Shown piece after piece: positions 45,804 through 58,344 of a stretch of 64,000 bases of DNA. The stretch is from Actinobacteria bacterium HGW-Actinobacteria-4 (lineage in GTDB: Bacteria; Actinomycetota; Actinomycetes; Actinomycetales; Demequinaceae), in assembly GCA_002841315.1 (NCBI GenBank), contig PHEW01000002.1, forward strand, positions 178,887 through 242,886, written 5' to 3'. The translations under genes were made by a program, and so were the position numbers. The stretch's first letter is position 1, and each line of letters begins with the position of its first letter. Below the pieces are notes generated by a model. That model saw only the letters and a program-made list of their open reading frames with translations, searched no databases and had not been told where the DNA came from.

Positions 45804-46529
45804 CTAGTCGGTGATCGAGTCCTCAGCTGCAACGTCCGCGTCCCCTGGTGACGGGGTTGGAGACGGTTCGATCGTGAAGGGGTCGTCGGGCACGATGCGC
45901 GGTGCTGGCTCGGGCTCCACCAGTCGTAGCGGCAGGCACGGCGCGTTCTCGGTCAAGAGGATGTCTGGCTGAAGCTCTGGCGCGAGCAATGGGCGAATGC
46001 CAGTCACATCGCTGAACGCTTCGCCAATCAACACATCGACGGTGGTGTTGGTCCGGTTGTCCAAGACCAGTTCGTAGTTCGAGAACTGATTCGCGAGCGT
46101 GTACGCCTGCACGAGCCCTTCGGGCCCAAAGGAGATCCGCACATGACCGTCGTACTTACGTGACGAGTTGCCAACGCCCACCGGCACGAATCCGCGGCCC
46201 TCGAGCGTCTTGGACACCTCGCCCGCAAGCCCTGCGCGATCGGTCGCGTTCAAGACCCGGTACGGCACCTCACCCACGTTCATTGGCAGCGTGTCCGGGG
46301 GTGGGCATGGCAACTTGATGTCGCTGAAGAAGTCCCCTGCAGGCGTGACAAAGGGAGCGGAGAACGGGCCCTCCGCCTCGCCGCTGTACACGGAGTAGGA
46401 GGCGAAGCCCACAGCGCCGAGCGCGATGGCAGCGACGCCAAAGACAATCACCTGGCGCTCGCGACGACGGCGCCGCAAGATCTCGCGGCGCGTGCGCAAC
46501 GTACCTGTCGACTTCTGGTTCACGGACAC
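45804..46529 (-). CDS. LytR C-terminal domain-containing membrane protein
   Basis: Single N-terminal TM, then VPYRVLNATDRAGLAGEVSKTLEGRGFVPVGVGNSSRKYDGHVRISFG typical LytR_C. Confidence 0.8.
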   Translation of the reverse strand: MSVNQKSTGTLRTRREILRRRRRERQVIVFGVAAIALGAVGFASYSVYSGEAEGPFSAPFVTPAGDFFSDIKLPCPPPDTLPMNVGEVPYRVLNATDRAGLAGEVSKTLEGRGFVPVGVGNSSRKYDGHVRISFGPEGLVQAYTLANQFSNYELVLDNRTNTTVDVLIGEAFSDVTGIRPLLAPELQPDILLTENAPCLPLRLVEPEPAPRIVPDDPFTIEPSPTPSPGDADVAAEDSITD

Positions 46530-46553
46530 CACTCTAAGGGAGAGAAACGATAC

Positions 46554-46641
46554 TGGCGGAGGATAGGGGATTCGAACCCCTGAGGGCTTGCACCCAACAC
46601 GCTTTCCAAGCGTGCGCCATAGGCCACTAGGCGAATCCTCC
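46554..46641 (-). tRNA. tRNA-Ser (anticodon GGA)
   Basis: Reverse complement GGAGGATTCGCCTAGTGGCC...GCTTGGAAAGC...GGGGTTCGAATCCCCTATCCTCCGCCA. Confidence 0.95.
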
Positions 46642-46715
46642 AAACTCGGCAATGGTACCGGACTGTGCGCCCCAGCACTAAACGCGTCACCCCGCGGCGG
46701 CTGTGGGTAAACTGG

Positions 46716-46808
46716 TGGGGACCCCTCACGTGGCGATATCTCGCCCAACTCCCCCAGGGCAGAAATGCAGCAAGGGTAAGCGGGCTCTGTTGGGTGCGTG
46801 GGGGGTCC
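46716..46808 (+). ncRNA. ffs: Bacterial small SRP RNA (4.5S)
   Basis: Core cagggcagaaatgcagcaagggtaag and closing stem GGACCCCTCACG/CGTGGGGGGTCC; upstream of dnaX. Confidence 0.92.
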
Positions 46809-46864
46809 TTTCGTTTTCCGCAGGCCCGGTGCGCGCGTCAGGCGCGGCCAGTAGAGTCGTGTCT

Positions 46865-48739
46865 GTGACCGTTGCCCTCTACCGCCGCTATCGCCCCGAC
46901 ACCTTCGCGGACGTCGTGGGGCAGAGCCACGTGACCGAGCCGCTCATGCAGGCCTTGCGCTCGGACAAGGTGGGGCACGCGTACTTGTTCTCGGGACCGC
47001 GCGGCTGTGGAAAGACCACCTCGGCGCGAATTCTGGCCAGGTGCCTCAACTGCGCAGAAGGTCCAACCGATACCCCCTGCGGAAAGTGCGCATCGTGCGT
47101 CGAGTTGGCCCGTGGGGGCTCCGGTTCCGTGGACATGGTTGAGATTGACGCCGCTTCGCACAACGGTGTGGACGATGCCAGGGAGCTTCGCGAACGCGCA
47201 GCCTTTGCCCCGGCACGCGACCGCTACAAGATCTTCATCCTTGACGAGGCCCACATGGTGACCACGCAAGGGTTCAATGCGCTCCTCAAGCTCGTGGAGG
47301 AACCTCCACCCCACGTGCGCTTCATCTTCGCGACAACGGAGCCCGAGAAGGTCATTGGGACCATCAGGTCTCGCACCCACCACTACCCATTCCGTCTTGT
47401 GCCTCCAGGCATGCTTACCGACTACCTGGGAACGCTGTGCGCCTCCGAAGGCGTGGAGGTGGCTGGCGGTGTGCTTCCACTCGTAGTGCGCGCTGGCGGT
47501 GGCTCTGTGCGCGACTCGCTGTCCGTGCTTGACCAGCTGATGGCGGGATCAGGCGAGGGCGGCGTCACCTACGAGCGCGCCATCTCTCTCCTGGGATTCA
47601 CGGACGCGACGCTGCTCGACGACGCCGTCGACGCCCTTGCCGCCGCCGATGGCGCCTCGCTGTTTGACGTGGTGGGCCGCGTGATGGCTACGGGTCACGA
47701 GCCGCGGCGGTTTGTCGAGGACCTGCTGGAGCGGCTACGCGACCTGCTGATTCTGGCGGCCTCGGGCGAGGCTGGCGCCAAGGCGCTTGGCGAAGTTCCG
47801 GAGGATCAGCTTGACCGCATGAAGGACCAGTCGCGCCGGCTGGGACTTGAGCGTGGATCGCGTGCGGGAGATCTCGTGAACGACGCCCTTAGCCACATGA
47901 TCGGCGCGACCGCTCCGCGGCTCCACCTTGAGTTGCTCTGCGCCCGGCTCATCGCGGCCGATGCCGGGGCTGGGGCCCGCGGGGAAACAACAGTGGGGCG
48001 CGCACAGGTTCCAACGACGTCTGTAGACCGACCACCCGACGCCCACAGGGCACCCGCCGGCCCTGAGCCAGCATCGGCGCCCCGGCAGCCCGCCGCTTCG
48101 GAGCCAGAGCCCACCCGGGCCAAGCGGGCCACGGCGGCCGCTAGCGCCACGCCGTCTCATGAGACTCCGCCCGCAGTCACCTCTGAGCCAAGCGAGACCG
48201 TCCCGCTGACCGCGAGCGCTGGAGGGCCCGAGGATACTGAGTTGGTGCGGCGCCGTTGGGCCGAGGTACTCGGCACCCTCGAGCGCAGGCGCGTCACCTG
48301 GGCGATGGTGAGCCAGAGCGCACAGGTGGCGAAGGTAGACGCGGGCGTGCTTACTCTCGCGTTCGACAACCAAGCTCTCGCTGGGCGGTTCGGCGCAGGC
48401 CCGCACGCGGAGAATGTGGCGCTGGCGGTCCGGGAGACGCTTGGGCTCGCCATCCGCGTCGAGGGTGCCGTTGGACCCGTGCAGGCGCCGGTCGGTGGTT
48501 CGATCGCAAGCGCCACCACAGCGCCCCAGATCAGTCAGGGAACACCGTCCGGTGGGACGTCTACCGGAACGACGGCACCCGCCGCGCACACCGCGAGCAC
48601 CACGAACGCTCCCCCGCCGGAGACAGAACCTCCACTCGACGATGAGACCAGCCCCGATGACGCCGCCGCGCCGGACTCGAAGCTCTCGGGCGCCGACGTC
48701 ATCGCCCAAATGCTGGGCGGCACGGTCGTCAAGGACTGA
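46865..48739 (+). CDS. dnaX: DNA polymerase III subunit gamma/tau (GTG start)
   Basis: VALYRRYRPDTFADVVGQSHVTEPLMQALRSDKVGHAYLFSGPRGCGKTTSARILARCLNC. Confidence 0.96.
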   Translation: MTVALYRRYRPDTFADVVGQSHVTEPLMQALRSDKVGHAYLFSGPRGCGKTTSARILARCLNCAEGPTDTPCGKCASCVELARGGSGSVDMVEIDAASHNGVDDARELRERAAFAPARDRYKIFILDEAHMVTTQGFNALLKLVEEPPPHVRFIFATTEPEKVIGTIRSRTHHYPFRLVPPGMLTDYLGTLCASEGVEVAGGVLPLVVRAGGGSVRDSLSVLDQLMAGSGEGGVTYERAISLLGFTDATLLDDAVDALAAADGASLFDVVGRVMATGHEPRRFVEDLLERLRDLLILAASGEAGAKALGEVPEDQLDRMKDQSRRLGLERGSRAGDLVNDALSHMIGATAPRLHLELLCARLIAADAGAGARGETTVGRAQVPTTSVDRPPDAHRAPAGPEPASAPRQPAASEPEPTRAKRATAAASATPSHETPPAVTSEPSETVPLTASAGGPEDTELVRRRWAEVLGTLERRRVTWAMVSQSAQVAKVDAGVLTLAFDNQALAGRFGAGPHAENVALAVRETLGLAIRVEGAVGPVQAPVGGSIASATTAPQISQGTPSGGTSTGTTAPAAHTASTTNAPPPETEPPLDDETSPDDAAAPDSKLSGADVIAQMLGGTVVKD

Positions 48740-48795
48740 CGGGTTCGTGACGCGCCTGTGCTGCGCTCCCGTTGCGCGCGCCTACGCTGGAGGGT

Positions 48796-49392
48796 ATGTA
48801 TGACGGCGCTGTGCAAGACCTCATTGACGAACTCGGTCATCTTCCCGGCGTAGGGCCCAAGAGCGCACAGCGGATCGCGTTCCACCTGCTCGCGCAAGAC
48901 GCCGTGGACGTCAAGCGTCTCGCCGACACCATCACCACGGTCAAAGAGAAGGTCCGCTTCTGCGAGACCTGCGGCAACATCGCCGAATCCGAACAGTGCC
49001 GCATCTGCGCGGATCCCCGCCGGGCAGACGACGTCCTGTGCGTGGTCGAGGAACCCAAGGACGTGGTGGTCATTGAGCGAACCCGCGAATTCCGTGGGCG
49101 CTATCACGTGCTTGGCGGCGCAATCGATCCCATGAACGGCGTAGGGCCAGACGACCTCCGCATCAGGGAACTGATGGCCCGCCTGAGTTCGAGCACCATT
49201 CAGGAAGTCATTATCGCCACCGATCCCAACATTGAGGGCGAAGCGACGGCCACGTACCTGACCCGCATGCTGGTGCCGCTGGGCATGGTCATCTCACGGC
49301 TCGCGTCGGGTCTGCCCGTGGGCGGTGACCTGGAGTACGCCGACGAGGTCACGCTAGGCCGTGCCTTCGAGGGCCGTCGCCAAGTGACCTAG
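48796..49392 (+). CDS. recR: Recombination mediator RecR
   Basis: [32 protein letters not shown]; zinc motif [22 protein letters not shown]. Confidence 0.97.
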   Translation: MYDGAVQDLIDELGHLPGVGPKSAQRIAFHLLAQDAVDVKRLADTITTVKEKVRFCETCGNIAESEQCRICADPRRADDVLCVVEEPKDVVVIERTREFRGRYHVLGGAIDPMNGVGPDDLRIRELMARLSSSTIQEVIIATDPNIEGEATATYLTRMLVPLGMVISRLASGLPVGGDLEYADEVTLGRAFEGRRQVT

Positions 49393-50855
49393 GCGCGGCT
49401 CGGCGCAGCAACGACAGTCGCGCTCGCAGAGCCGACGTCTCGTGGCACCCCACGCACCATACCGATCGCGATGAACACCACCATCACTGGCACCACCTCG
49501 ATGAACATGCGGATCAGCGAATCGAACGACCCCCCGTGGTACCGCCCATCTCGCGCATACGCGAGTACCAGAGCCAGCACAACGAAGGTGCTCCAGGGAT
49601 AGCGCAACACCCGTTGATGGATGAACCGCATGCGCCACAACACCAATAGCGAGGCTGCGTAGAACGCGAACAGTGACCCGCCCCACGCGGTTTCGATAGG
49701 TGTGTACATTGCGAGGATGGCCGGCGCGCTCTCAAGGAAGATCTCTGCATCGTGCACCACAAGCGCGAGCAGTCCTAGCCACAGGCTCGCCTCGAATGCG
49801 CCGGGCAGCCAGGGCACGAGCGGAGTTGACCAGCCAGCAGCAACGAGCAGGCCCACCGCCACGACGCCTGCACCCACCACCGCATAGGCGAGCGATGTCG
49901 CAGGCGTGTGGTCAAAGAGTCGCGCTTGCGCAACTGCGGCATATCCGTGCCAAGTGCTGACCGCAAGGCCCAGTGCGAGCAGTGTGAGCGCACGGTGGCG
50001 CCTTGTCACGCCATCACTCACCACAAACGACACCAAGGCGAGCCCTGCGAGGAGACCGCCCTCAGGGCGGGTCACGACCAGCCCTGCCGATGCTGCCATC
50101 ACCACCGCGATCAACGCTGGCTCGGGGACGCCAGCGCTGTCTAGGTACAGCCACGCACACCCCACGAGGGCCACCAGGAACGTTGCCGCCAGCAGGTGGC
50201 CGTTGAGGTAGAGCGCGTGAAACTGAAACCGATTGGTCAGCGCAAGGGCAAGGCCAGCCAGCACTGGCACCACCCATCCAAGACGCTGCCCAAGACTCCC
50301 GCGAACGCCTTGATGCACCACCCACACCACGATGGTCAGGCACGCGATACCTACCAGGGGAGTCACCGATCGTAGGTACCACTCATCCCACCAGAGAGCA
50401 GGAGCGTGCATCATAGGGACCCCGAGCAATCGCTTGTCGAGGGCGTCGATGAACGTCCCGTCGTCCAGGTGACCCTGGGTCATGAGGGCTGCAACTTTGA
50501 AGTACTCAAAGGTGTCGACGTGCCAGCGCACGATGTGCACCGTGCGCGTCACCATCACCACAGCGGCGATGCCCGCCCCCGCGACCGCACCGCTACGCCA
50601 GTGAGGCAAGGCGTCGCGCAGACGTGGCGCCCGCCAGCAAGCGAAGGCCGCTGCGGCCGCAAGTGTCCCTGCGTATGCGACAGCAGGGTGGTCGGGCAGC
50701 GGGGTGGCGACCTGAAGAGCCCCTAGAGAGAAGTACAACGCCAGTCCAGTCACCAGTCCCAGCGGCCACACCGACCAGTCCCGGAGGCCGACTGAATGCA
50801 GCATGACCGCACCGGCGATCGTCCACCCGGAGACCACCAGGAACTCAGCGATCAC
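49389..50855 (-). CDS. Multi-spanning integral membrane protein, unknown function (GT-C-like topology possible)
   Basis: 488 aa with roughly a dozen hydrophobic helices; stop shared CTAG with recR. Confidence 0.6.
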   Translation of the reverse strand: MIAEFLVVSGWTIAGAVMLHSVGLRDWSVWPLGLVTGLALYFSLGALQVATPLPDHPAVAYAGTLAAAAAFACWRAPRLRDALPHWRSGAVAGAGIAAVVMVTRTVHIVRWHVDTFEYFKVAALMTQGHLDDGTFIDALDKRLLGVPMMHAPALWWDEWYLRSVTPLVGIACLTIVVWVVHQGVRGSLGQRLGWVVPVLAGLALALTNRFQFHALYLNGHLLAATFLVALVGCAWLYLDSAGVPEPALIAVVMAASAGLVVTRPEGGLLAGLALVSFVVSDGVTRRHRALTLLALGLAVSTWHGYAAVAQARLFDHTPATSLAYAVVGAGVVAVGLLVAAGWSTPLVPWLPGAFEASLWLGLLALVVHDAEIFLESAPAILAMYTPIETAWGGSLFAFYAASLLVLWRMRFIHQRVLRYPWSTFVVLALVLAYARDGRYHGGSFDSLIRMFIEVVPVMVVFIAIGMVRGVPRDVGSASATVVAAPSRA

Positions 50856-51499
50856 GGCAGTACCTGATCGCCTTCAAGGCCAACCACCGAGGACTCGACC
50901 AAGACGTTTGTGTAGTAGTAATCGGAGTCCGGGTGCTGCACCATGGCCACGAGCCACCACCACTCACGTGGCTCAGGCAACACTGGCGTGGCCGCGGTTC
51001 CCGTGAGGACTCCGTGGAGGTCAAGGAGCGGGCCACCGCGATCTCGACCATTCTCCCCATCGACAAGGATGACCCACGGCGCACCGTGCGAGCCGCCCGC
51101 ACCACTCGCGACCAACACTCCTTGGCTTAGCGCAAGTTCGCCCAGGCCGCGAGCATCTACTCTGGTCTCCACCACCTCATCGACAGCCCCAAACGAGTAC
51201 AAGCGGGACACCGAGCGACTGGTGCGCGCTTCTCCATGGTCCGGAATCAGGACCACCGAATCCGGCGCAATCTCAGCCAGTGCCACATACACGTCATAGC
51301 GAGTACGCGCATTGGGGTCCTCCTCCAAGGCAGCCGCGAACACATCGGGATGGTCGTAGCGGTGCCATGCGTTGGCCAAGGTGAACTGCCCATAGTCGGC
51401 GGCGTCCACCTGAATCCCATTCATCGCGACCAACGCACCCAGGGTCGCGACGGCGGTTGCGCCCGGGTGCCGCCAGAACTCTCGCCATGCTCGCTTCAC
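50852..51499 (-). CDS. Hypothetical membrane-anchored protein, translationally coupled to the downstream gene
   Basis: N-terminal hydrophobic helix TAVATLGALVAMNGI; ATGA overlap with 49389..50855. Confidence 0.6.
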   Translation of the reverse strand: MKRAWREFWRHPGATAVATLGALVAMNGIQVDAADYGQFTLANAWHRYDHPDVFAAALEEDPNARTRYDVYVALAEIAPDSVVLIPDHGEARTSRSVSRLYSFGAVDEVVETRVDARGLGELALSQGVLVASGAGGSHGAPWVILVDGENGRDRGGPLLDLHGVLTGTAATPVLPEPREWWWLVAMVQHPDSDYYYTNVLVESSVVGLEGDQVLP

Positions 51500-51679
51500 C
51501 GCAGCCCCCTCCGACTACCTAGCAGGATGAACGCGAGCCGACGCTACCACGCCATCGATGAAGAGTCACGGCACGCGCATCAGGATCCGTGCGATGGCGT
51601 GCACGCGCGAGCGACGAAGCCGTGACGGACCAAGGTCCTCCCGCGGAAGTCCGCGGCCCATGACAGTGTTGACCCTGCC

Positions 51680-52777
51680 ATGCCTCGCGCCAACAAAGCT
51701 CTCTCCGAGCGCCTCCAGAGCGTCATCTCCGACCGCCGCGTGCCCGGAGCGGGCGTGGTGCTGTTCGGCCTTGATCGCGAGACTCGGATCGGCGTCGCGG
51801 GTCTGCGGCGCTCCGGCAAAGCGGACCGCGTCAAGGCAGGAGATTTCTGGCACCTCGGATCCGTCGGTAAGTCCATGACCGCCACCATGATGTTGCGACT
51901 CCACGAGCGCGGCGTGCTCGATCTATGCGAGACGGTGATGAGCGGGCTCGCGGGCACCGAGGCGGGACGCCTCGTCGACGCACGACACTTCAGCTCCGTC
52001 ACGATCGCTGATCTCCTCAGCCATCGATCAGGAATCCGGGCCAACCCCACCTATGCGGTGTTCTCGCGTTATGTGCTGTTCGGCGAGGCGAGACAGAGGA
52101 TCAATCGCGCTGCGATTCGGCAGTCGCTGACCCGCGGAATCGGACCAGCGAGCGAGTACCAGTACTCGAACTCCGGCTACGGAATCGCGGGACTCATCGC
52201 CGCGCACCGGACCGGGAGGACGTGGCAGGAGCTTATCCAGGAGCATGTAGCCGAACCCGCAGACCTGCCCTCGCTGGGGTTCGGCAGGCCAGAGTGGCAC
52301 GGCGAGAATCCCTGGGGCCACCGGCGCACCTACACGGGGCGCGGCTTCACCGAGTTCAAGATCACCAAGCGCGGCCTGGACCTTGAACTCATGCAGCCCG
52401 CTGGCGACGTGTTCCTCTCCCTCGCGGATCTCGCCACCTACGGCAACACCCACCTTGAACTGCTCTCAGGCGAGCCGCACGCGCTCCTTGAGCCGGCATC
52501 GGCCGCACGAATGTTTGATCCTGTGGGAGACGTCATGGACCCGATCCGGGGCGGGCGCTACGCGCTGGGCTGGCACGTGGAAGACGCCGCACCCGACTTT
52601 GGTGGCCAGCGCCTCATCTGGCACAACGGTTCCGACCTGTTCTCGTTCGCCATGATCGGACTGTTGCCGGAATCGCGCATGGGTTTCGCGCTGGTCACGA
52701 ATGCCCTACAGAAGCGGTGGCGTGAAGACCAGTCACTCGTGTGGAAGCCGGTCGCGGAGTTCGCCGCCTTGGACTAG
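51680..52777 (+). CDS. Serine hydrolase / class C beta-lactamase-related family protein
   Basis: WHLGSVGKSMTATMML (SxxK), YQYSNSGYGIAG (YxN), HNGSDLF (H-x-G-like). Confidence 0.88.
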   Translation: MPRANKALSERLQSVISDRRVPGAGVVLFGLDRETRIGVAGLRRSGKADRVKAGDFWHLGSVGKSMTATMMLRLHERGVLDLCETVMSGLAGTEAGRLVDARHFSSVTIADLLSHRSGIRANPTYAVFSRYVLFGEARQRINRAAIRQSLTRGIGPASEYQYSNSGYGIAGLIAAHRTGRTWQELIQEHVAEPADLPSLGFGRPEWHGENPWGHRRTYTGRGFTEFKITKRGLDLELMQPAGDVFLSLADLATYGNTHLELLSGEPHALLEPASAARMFDPVGDVMDPIRGGRYALGWHVEDAAPDFGGQRLIWHNGSDLFSFAMIGLLPESRMGFALVTNALQKRWREDQSLVWKPVAEFAALD

Positions 52778-52802
52778 GCCCCGCTACCCATGGCCCCTTT
52801 GG

Positions 52803-53975
52803 CTATGCGACGCGCGTGCCAGTCGACAGTTTGCCGTAGGGCACGGTGAGCCTTCGCACCGCGAGCACCACAGACCCCACTGACAGCAGCAGGTGCGCGC
52901 CGAGACCAAAGGGCCACACCGCGCTCAACTCGCGGAGACTTTCGCGGCGCTTGAGTTCTTCCGGCAGCAGGTGATCGTCGTCCACGTAGCAGTAGTTGCG
53001 CACGGTCTCCGGTCCAAGGCGCAGCTCGCGCACCGCGTACTTGATGCTGCCCAGCATGGTCTCGTTGTAGTAGCGCTCTTCGAGCACGTCGTCGTTGCTG
53101 GGAGCGGCGTCCGCGACAATCACAAACGGGTTGAGTGCAAGCATCCACCAGACGAGGTCCGTGCGGGGCACGGTCTCCGTGGTTTCCTCCCAGTAGCAAG
53201 GTACGGCGTCGTCAGGGCGATCCCAGGGGTCGGGCCACACGCCGTGCTCGTTGTAGTAGTCATCGTCGTAGGAGTAGTCGTACTGGTAGGTCCTCACCTT
53301 GACGTCACTCGTGACGACCACCGCAGACAGCCCAAAGAACACCAAGGTGAGCACCGAAAGCGTCGCAACGCTCACGAAGGTCAGCACCGCGGATGCAGGG
53401 GTGCGCGACGTCAGTGCCGACCACCCCAGGCCGATCGCGCACACCACCAGCAACTCGCCTGCGAGCACCAAGACCGTCACGACCACCGCCGCGATGGGCG
53501 GGTCCGAGGCTATGTACGAATACAAGATGAACGGCATCGCGGTTGCCAGGAAGGCCAACGAGGCTATCCAGGCGCCCAACAACTTGCCCAGCACGATATC
53601 GATTGCGCTCAGGGCTGTTGCCTGGAGCGGCGCCAGGGTGCCCTCTTTGCTGTCGCCGTTGATGGACGTCGCGCTCAGAGTGGGAGACACGAGCAGCCCC
53701 AAGAACAACACGAAGAACACCACAAACCCAAAGATGACGTCACCCGAACCGCTGCCGTAGGGATCGGTGCCGACGGCCCAGGCGAGGAGGAAGGTCACCG
53801 CGCCCACCACCGCGAAGAAGGCTGCGAGGGCCCATTTCCACTTGGTGGACCTCACGCGCTGCTTGAGTTCGAGCGCTGCGATGAGCCACACGCCGCGCGC
53901 ACTCCCATGCCACGGTCCAGTACGGTGAGGCTTCGCCACTGGCATGGGCGTGGGGTTGGTCTGCGCCGTGGTCAT
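52803..53975 (-). CDS. ABC-2 type permease with large acidic/aromatic extracytoplasmic loop
   Basis: TM helices flanking a loop with YQYDYSYDDDYYNEHGVWPDPWDRPDDAVPCYWEE; ATGA overlap with upstream ATPase. Confidence 0.8.
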   Translation of the reverse strand: MTTAQTNPTPMPVAKPHRTGPWHGSARGVWLIAALELKQRVRSTKWKWALAAFFAVVGAVTFLLAWAVGTDPYGSGSGDVIFGFVVFFVLFLGLLVSPTLSATSINGDSKEGTLAPLQATALSAIDIVLGKLLGAWIASLAFLATAMPFILYSYIASDPPIAAVVVTVLVLAGELLVVCAIGLGWSALTSRTPASAVLTFVSVATLSVLTLVFFGLSAVVVTSDVKVRTYQYDYSYDDDYYNEHGVWPDPWDRPDDAVPCYWEETTETVPRTDLVWWMLALNPFVIVADAAPSNDDVLEERYYNETMLGSIKYAVRELRLGPETVRNYCYVDDDHLLPEELKRRESLRELSAVWPFGLGAHLLLSVGSVVLAVRRLTVPYGKLSTGTRVA

Positions 53976-54916
53976 CGCCGGTCCTCGTCCATCGATAGGT
54001 ACACCTGCTCGAGCGCGCTGCCCACCGGCCCAAAGGTCGTGACCTTGACGCCCTTCTTCACCAGCGCCGCGAGTAGGGCCGCGGCATCCTCTGCGTCCTT
54101 GACGTGCACCACGGCCGATGCCGCGGTTGCCTCCAGCGTGGGCGACCAGTCGCGCTTGGCTTGCGATAGCGCGGCGTGAACGTCGTGCCCTGGCAGCGCC
54201 TCGACCTTCCAGCGCTGGCGAGCCGCCGCGACCAGGGCGTCAGACTCCGCGCCCATGGTGACGCCTCGTGACATGAACACGGCTTCGTCCACCATCTCGT
54301 CGAGTTCGGCGAGCACGTGCGAACTGATGAGAATCGACTTGCCCTCGGCCGCCAGGTCACGGACTAGTTCGCGAAGCTCGATGCGCGAGCGCGGGTCGAG
54401 TCCCGACGCTGGCTCGTCAAGGATCAGCACCTGCGGGTTGTGCACCATCGCGCGGGCTAGTGAGAGCCGCTGCTTCTGACCGCGACTCAGCACTCGAGCT
54501 GGCTGGTTCGCGTACTCGGCCAAGTGCACCCGCTGAAGGAGGGTGAAGGAGGTAGACCGAGCATCGTCTGTGGCACGGCCGTAAGCACGGCCAAACGTGG
54601 TCAGCGTCTCTTCACAGGTCAGCGAGTCCCAGGTGCCGAGCACGTCAGGCATCCAGCCGATGGCCGTACGGGCACTGGAGCCGTCCATTGCGGGGTCGAG
54701 CCCAGCAATGCGGATGTGGCCGGCGTCAGGGCGCAACAGGCCAGCGAGCATGAGCATCAACGTGGTCTTGCCGCAGCCGTTGGGACCGATCAGCGCCGTG
54801 ACCCGTCCCGGCGCGACCGTGAGGCTCGCGTCCACCACTGCTTGGACCGCGCCAAACGCGCGGCGAACCCCATAGGCCTCGAGGGCGTGTGTCCGTGCAG
54901 GTTGCGCGGTATCCAT
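53972..54916 (-). CDS. ABC transporter ATP-binding protein
   Basis: Walker A GPNGCGKTT, signature LSRGQKQRLSLARAM, Walker B VLILDEPASGLDP. Confidence 0.9.
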   Translation of the reverse strand: MDTAQPARTHALEAYGVRRAFGAVQAVVDASLTVAPGRVTALIGPNGCGKTTLMLMLAGLLRPDAGHIRIAGLDPAMDGSSARTAIGWMPDVLGTWDSLTCEETLTTFGRAYGRATDDARSTSFTLLQRVHLAEYANQPARVLSRGQKQRLSLARAMVHNPQVLILDEPASGLDPRSRIELRELVRDLAAEGKSILISSHVLAELDEMVDEAVFMSRGVTMGAESDALVAAARQRWKVEALPGHDVHAALSQAKRDWSPTLEATAASAVVHVKDAEDAAALLAALVKKGVKVTTFGPVGSALEQVYLSMDEDRR

Positions 54917-55182
54917 ACCAGTCACAACGCTCAGCGTAGAGGCAATGGTTGGGATTGGTGCGGTAAGCCACGAACGTGCGTAGAGGGGCCACTCAGCAAC
55001 CACCCCGGACTCGAGCTCCGGGGGCTCGTGCTCAGAGGTTTGGCGGCACCTCCTCATGGCGGCGATTCGGGTTGCTGAGCGGCCCCTGCCCGCGGGCGAA
55101 CTATGTCCACGCGCCGCAACGGTCTAGAATCAGTTGCCGTGCCGGGTCGCTGGCGCAATCCCATCTTTCCTGGAGTTTTCGC

Positions 55183-57494
<2,312 letters not shown>

Positions 57495-57509
57495 CACCTC
57501 CAGGGGTCG

Positions 57510-58262
57510 CTAATCGCTCAGCGTGAGCAGCAATTTTGCTGCAGCGATCACCAGCACTACCGCGAGTAGCCGGTAGATCACCTTGGTGCGCGTGACCCGT
57601 GAGCCGTATCGGGAGCCCACGTACCCGCCAGCCAACGCCAGCGGCACCCACACGGTAAGCGCGACCCACGGCACGGCGCTCACACTCGAGGCTTGACCCG
57701 CGAGCCCCGCTGACGAGTTGAGCAGAATGAACGCGGAAGCAACGCCCGAGGTCTTGAGCGTCGAGGACCAGCCCTTGAACAGCAGCAGCGGGCTCAAGAA
57801 GATGCCGCCGCCAATTCCGGTGAGCCCGGCGAGCAGTCCCATGCCACCACCGGCTGCGAGGGCGGGAGCGACGGTGGGTTGCAACTCGGGGTCGTCATTC
57901 GGAACCGAGCGCGGAGAGAAGAGGTAGAACGCGGAGTACAGCAGCACCACGGCAAGGAGCGGCTTGTAGTAGATCCCCGGCAAGGTCACTTGACCGCCGA
58001 TGAACGCCAACGGCACCGCCGTCAGCGCGAATGGCCACAGCACCGCCCACGAGAACGCCCCGCGCCGGTAGTACGTCCATGTGGCCACCGAGGCAACCGC
58101 AATGTTGAGAACCAACGCCGCCGGCCGCATCACCTCAGGCGAGACGGCAAACAGCGCCATGATGGCCAGGTACCCGGAACCTCCGCCGTGGCCGACCGAC
58201 GAGTAAAGCACTGCGGAGGCGAGGATGAGGACTCCGATGACCAGCGCAAGGTCGAGCGCCAT
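57510..58262 (-). CDS. Sulfite exporter TauE/SafE family protein
   Basis: Multi-TM, VGHGGGSGYLAIMALF and GMGLLAGLTGIGGGIFLSPLLL motifs. Confidence 0.9.
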   Translation of the reverse strand: MALDLALVIGVLILASAVLYSSVGHGGGSGYLAIMALFAVSPEVMRPAALVLNIAVASVATWTYYRRGAFSWAVLWPFALTAVPLAFIGGQVTLPGIYYKPLLAVVLLYSAFYLFSPRSVPNDDPELQPTVAPALAAGGGMGLLAGLTGIGGGIFLSPLLLFKGWSSTLKTSGVASAFILLNSSAGLAGQASSVSAVPWVALTVWVPLALAGGYVGSRYGSRVTRTKVIYRLLAVVLVIAAAKLLLTLSD

Positions 58263-58344
58263 AGGTCAGGCAGCGTCCGGATCGCCGTGCGAGGTCATCC
58301 CAGGACTCTAGACGGCGCAGATTGCGTCGGTGTTTCGCCCCGCG

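Noticed and set aside
45188-46641. Two tRNA-Ser genes as boundaries of an integrated element
   Set aside because: Only DUF4190 and LytR_C genes lie between them; no integrase, no att-like direct repeats, and both tRNAs are intact.
46703-46864. N-terminal extension of dnaX in the ORF track
   Set aside because: Overlaps the SRP RNA; GTG at 46865 starts the canonical VALYRRYRP sequence.
52893-54179. 428-aa plus-strand ORF
   Set aside because: Antisense to the ABC-2 permease/ATPase pair, with HRRE-rich non-protein-like composition.
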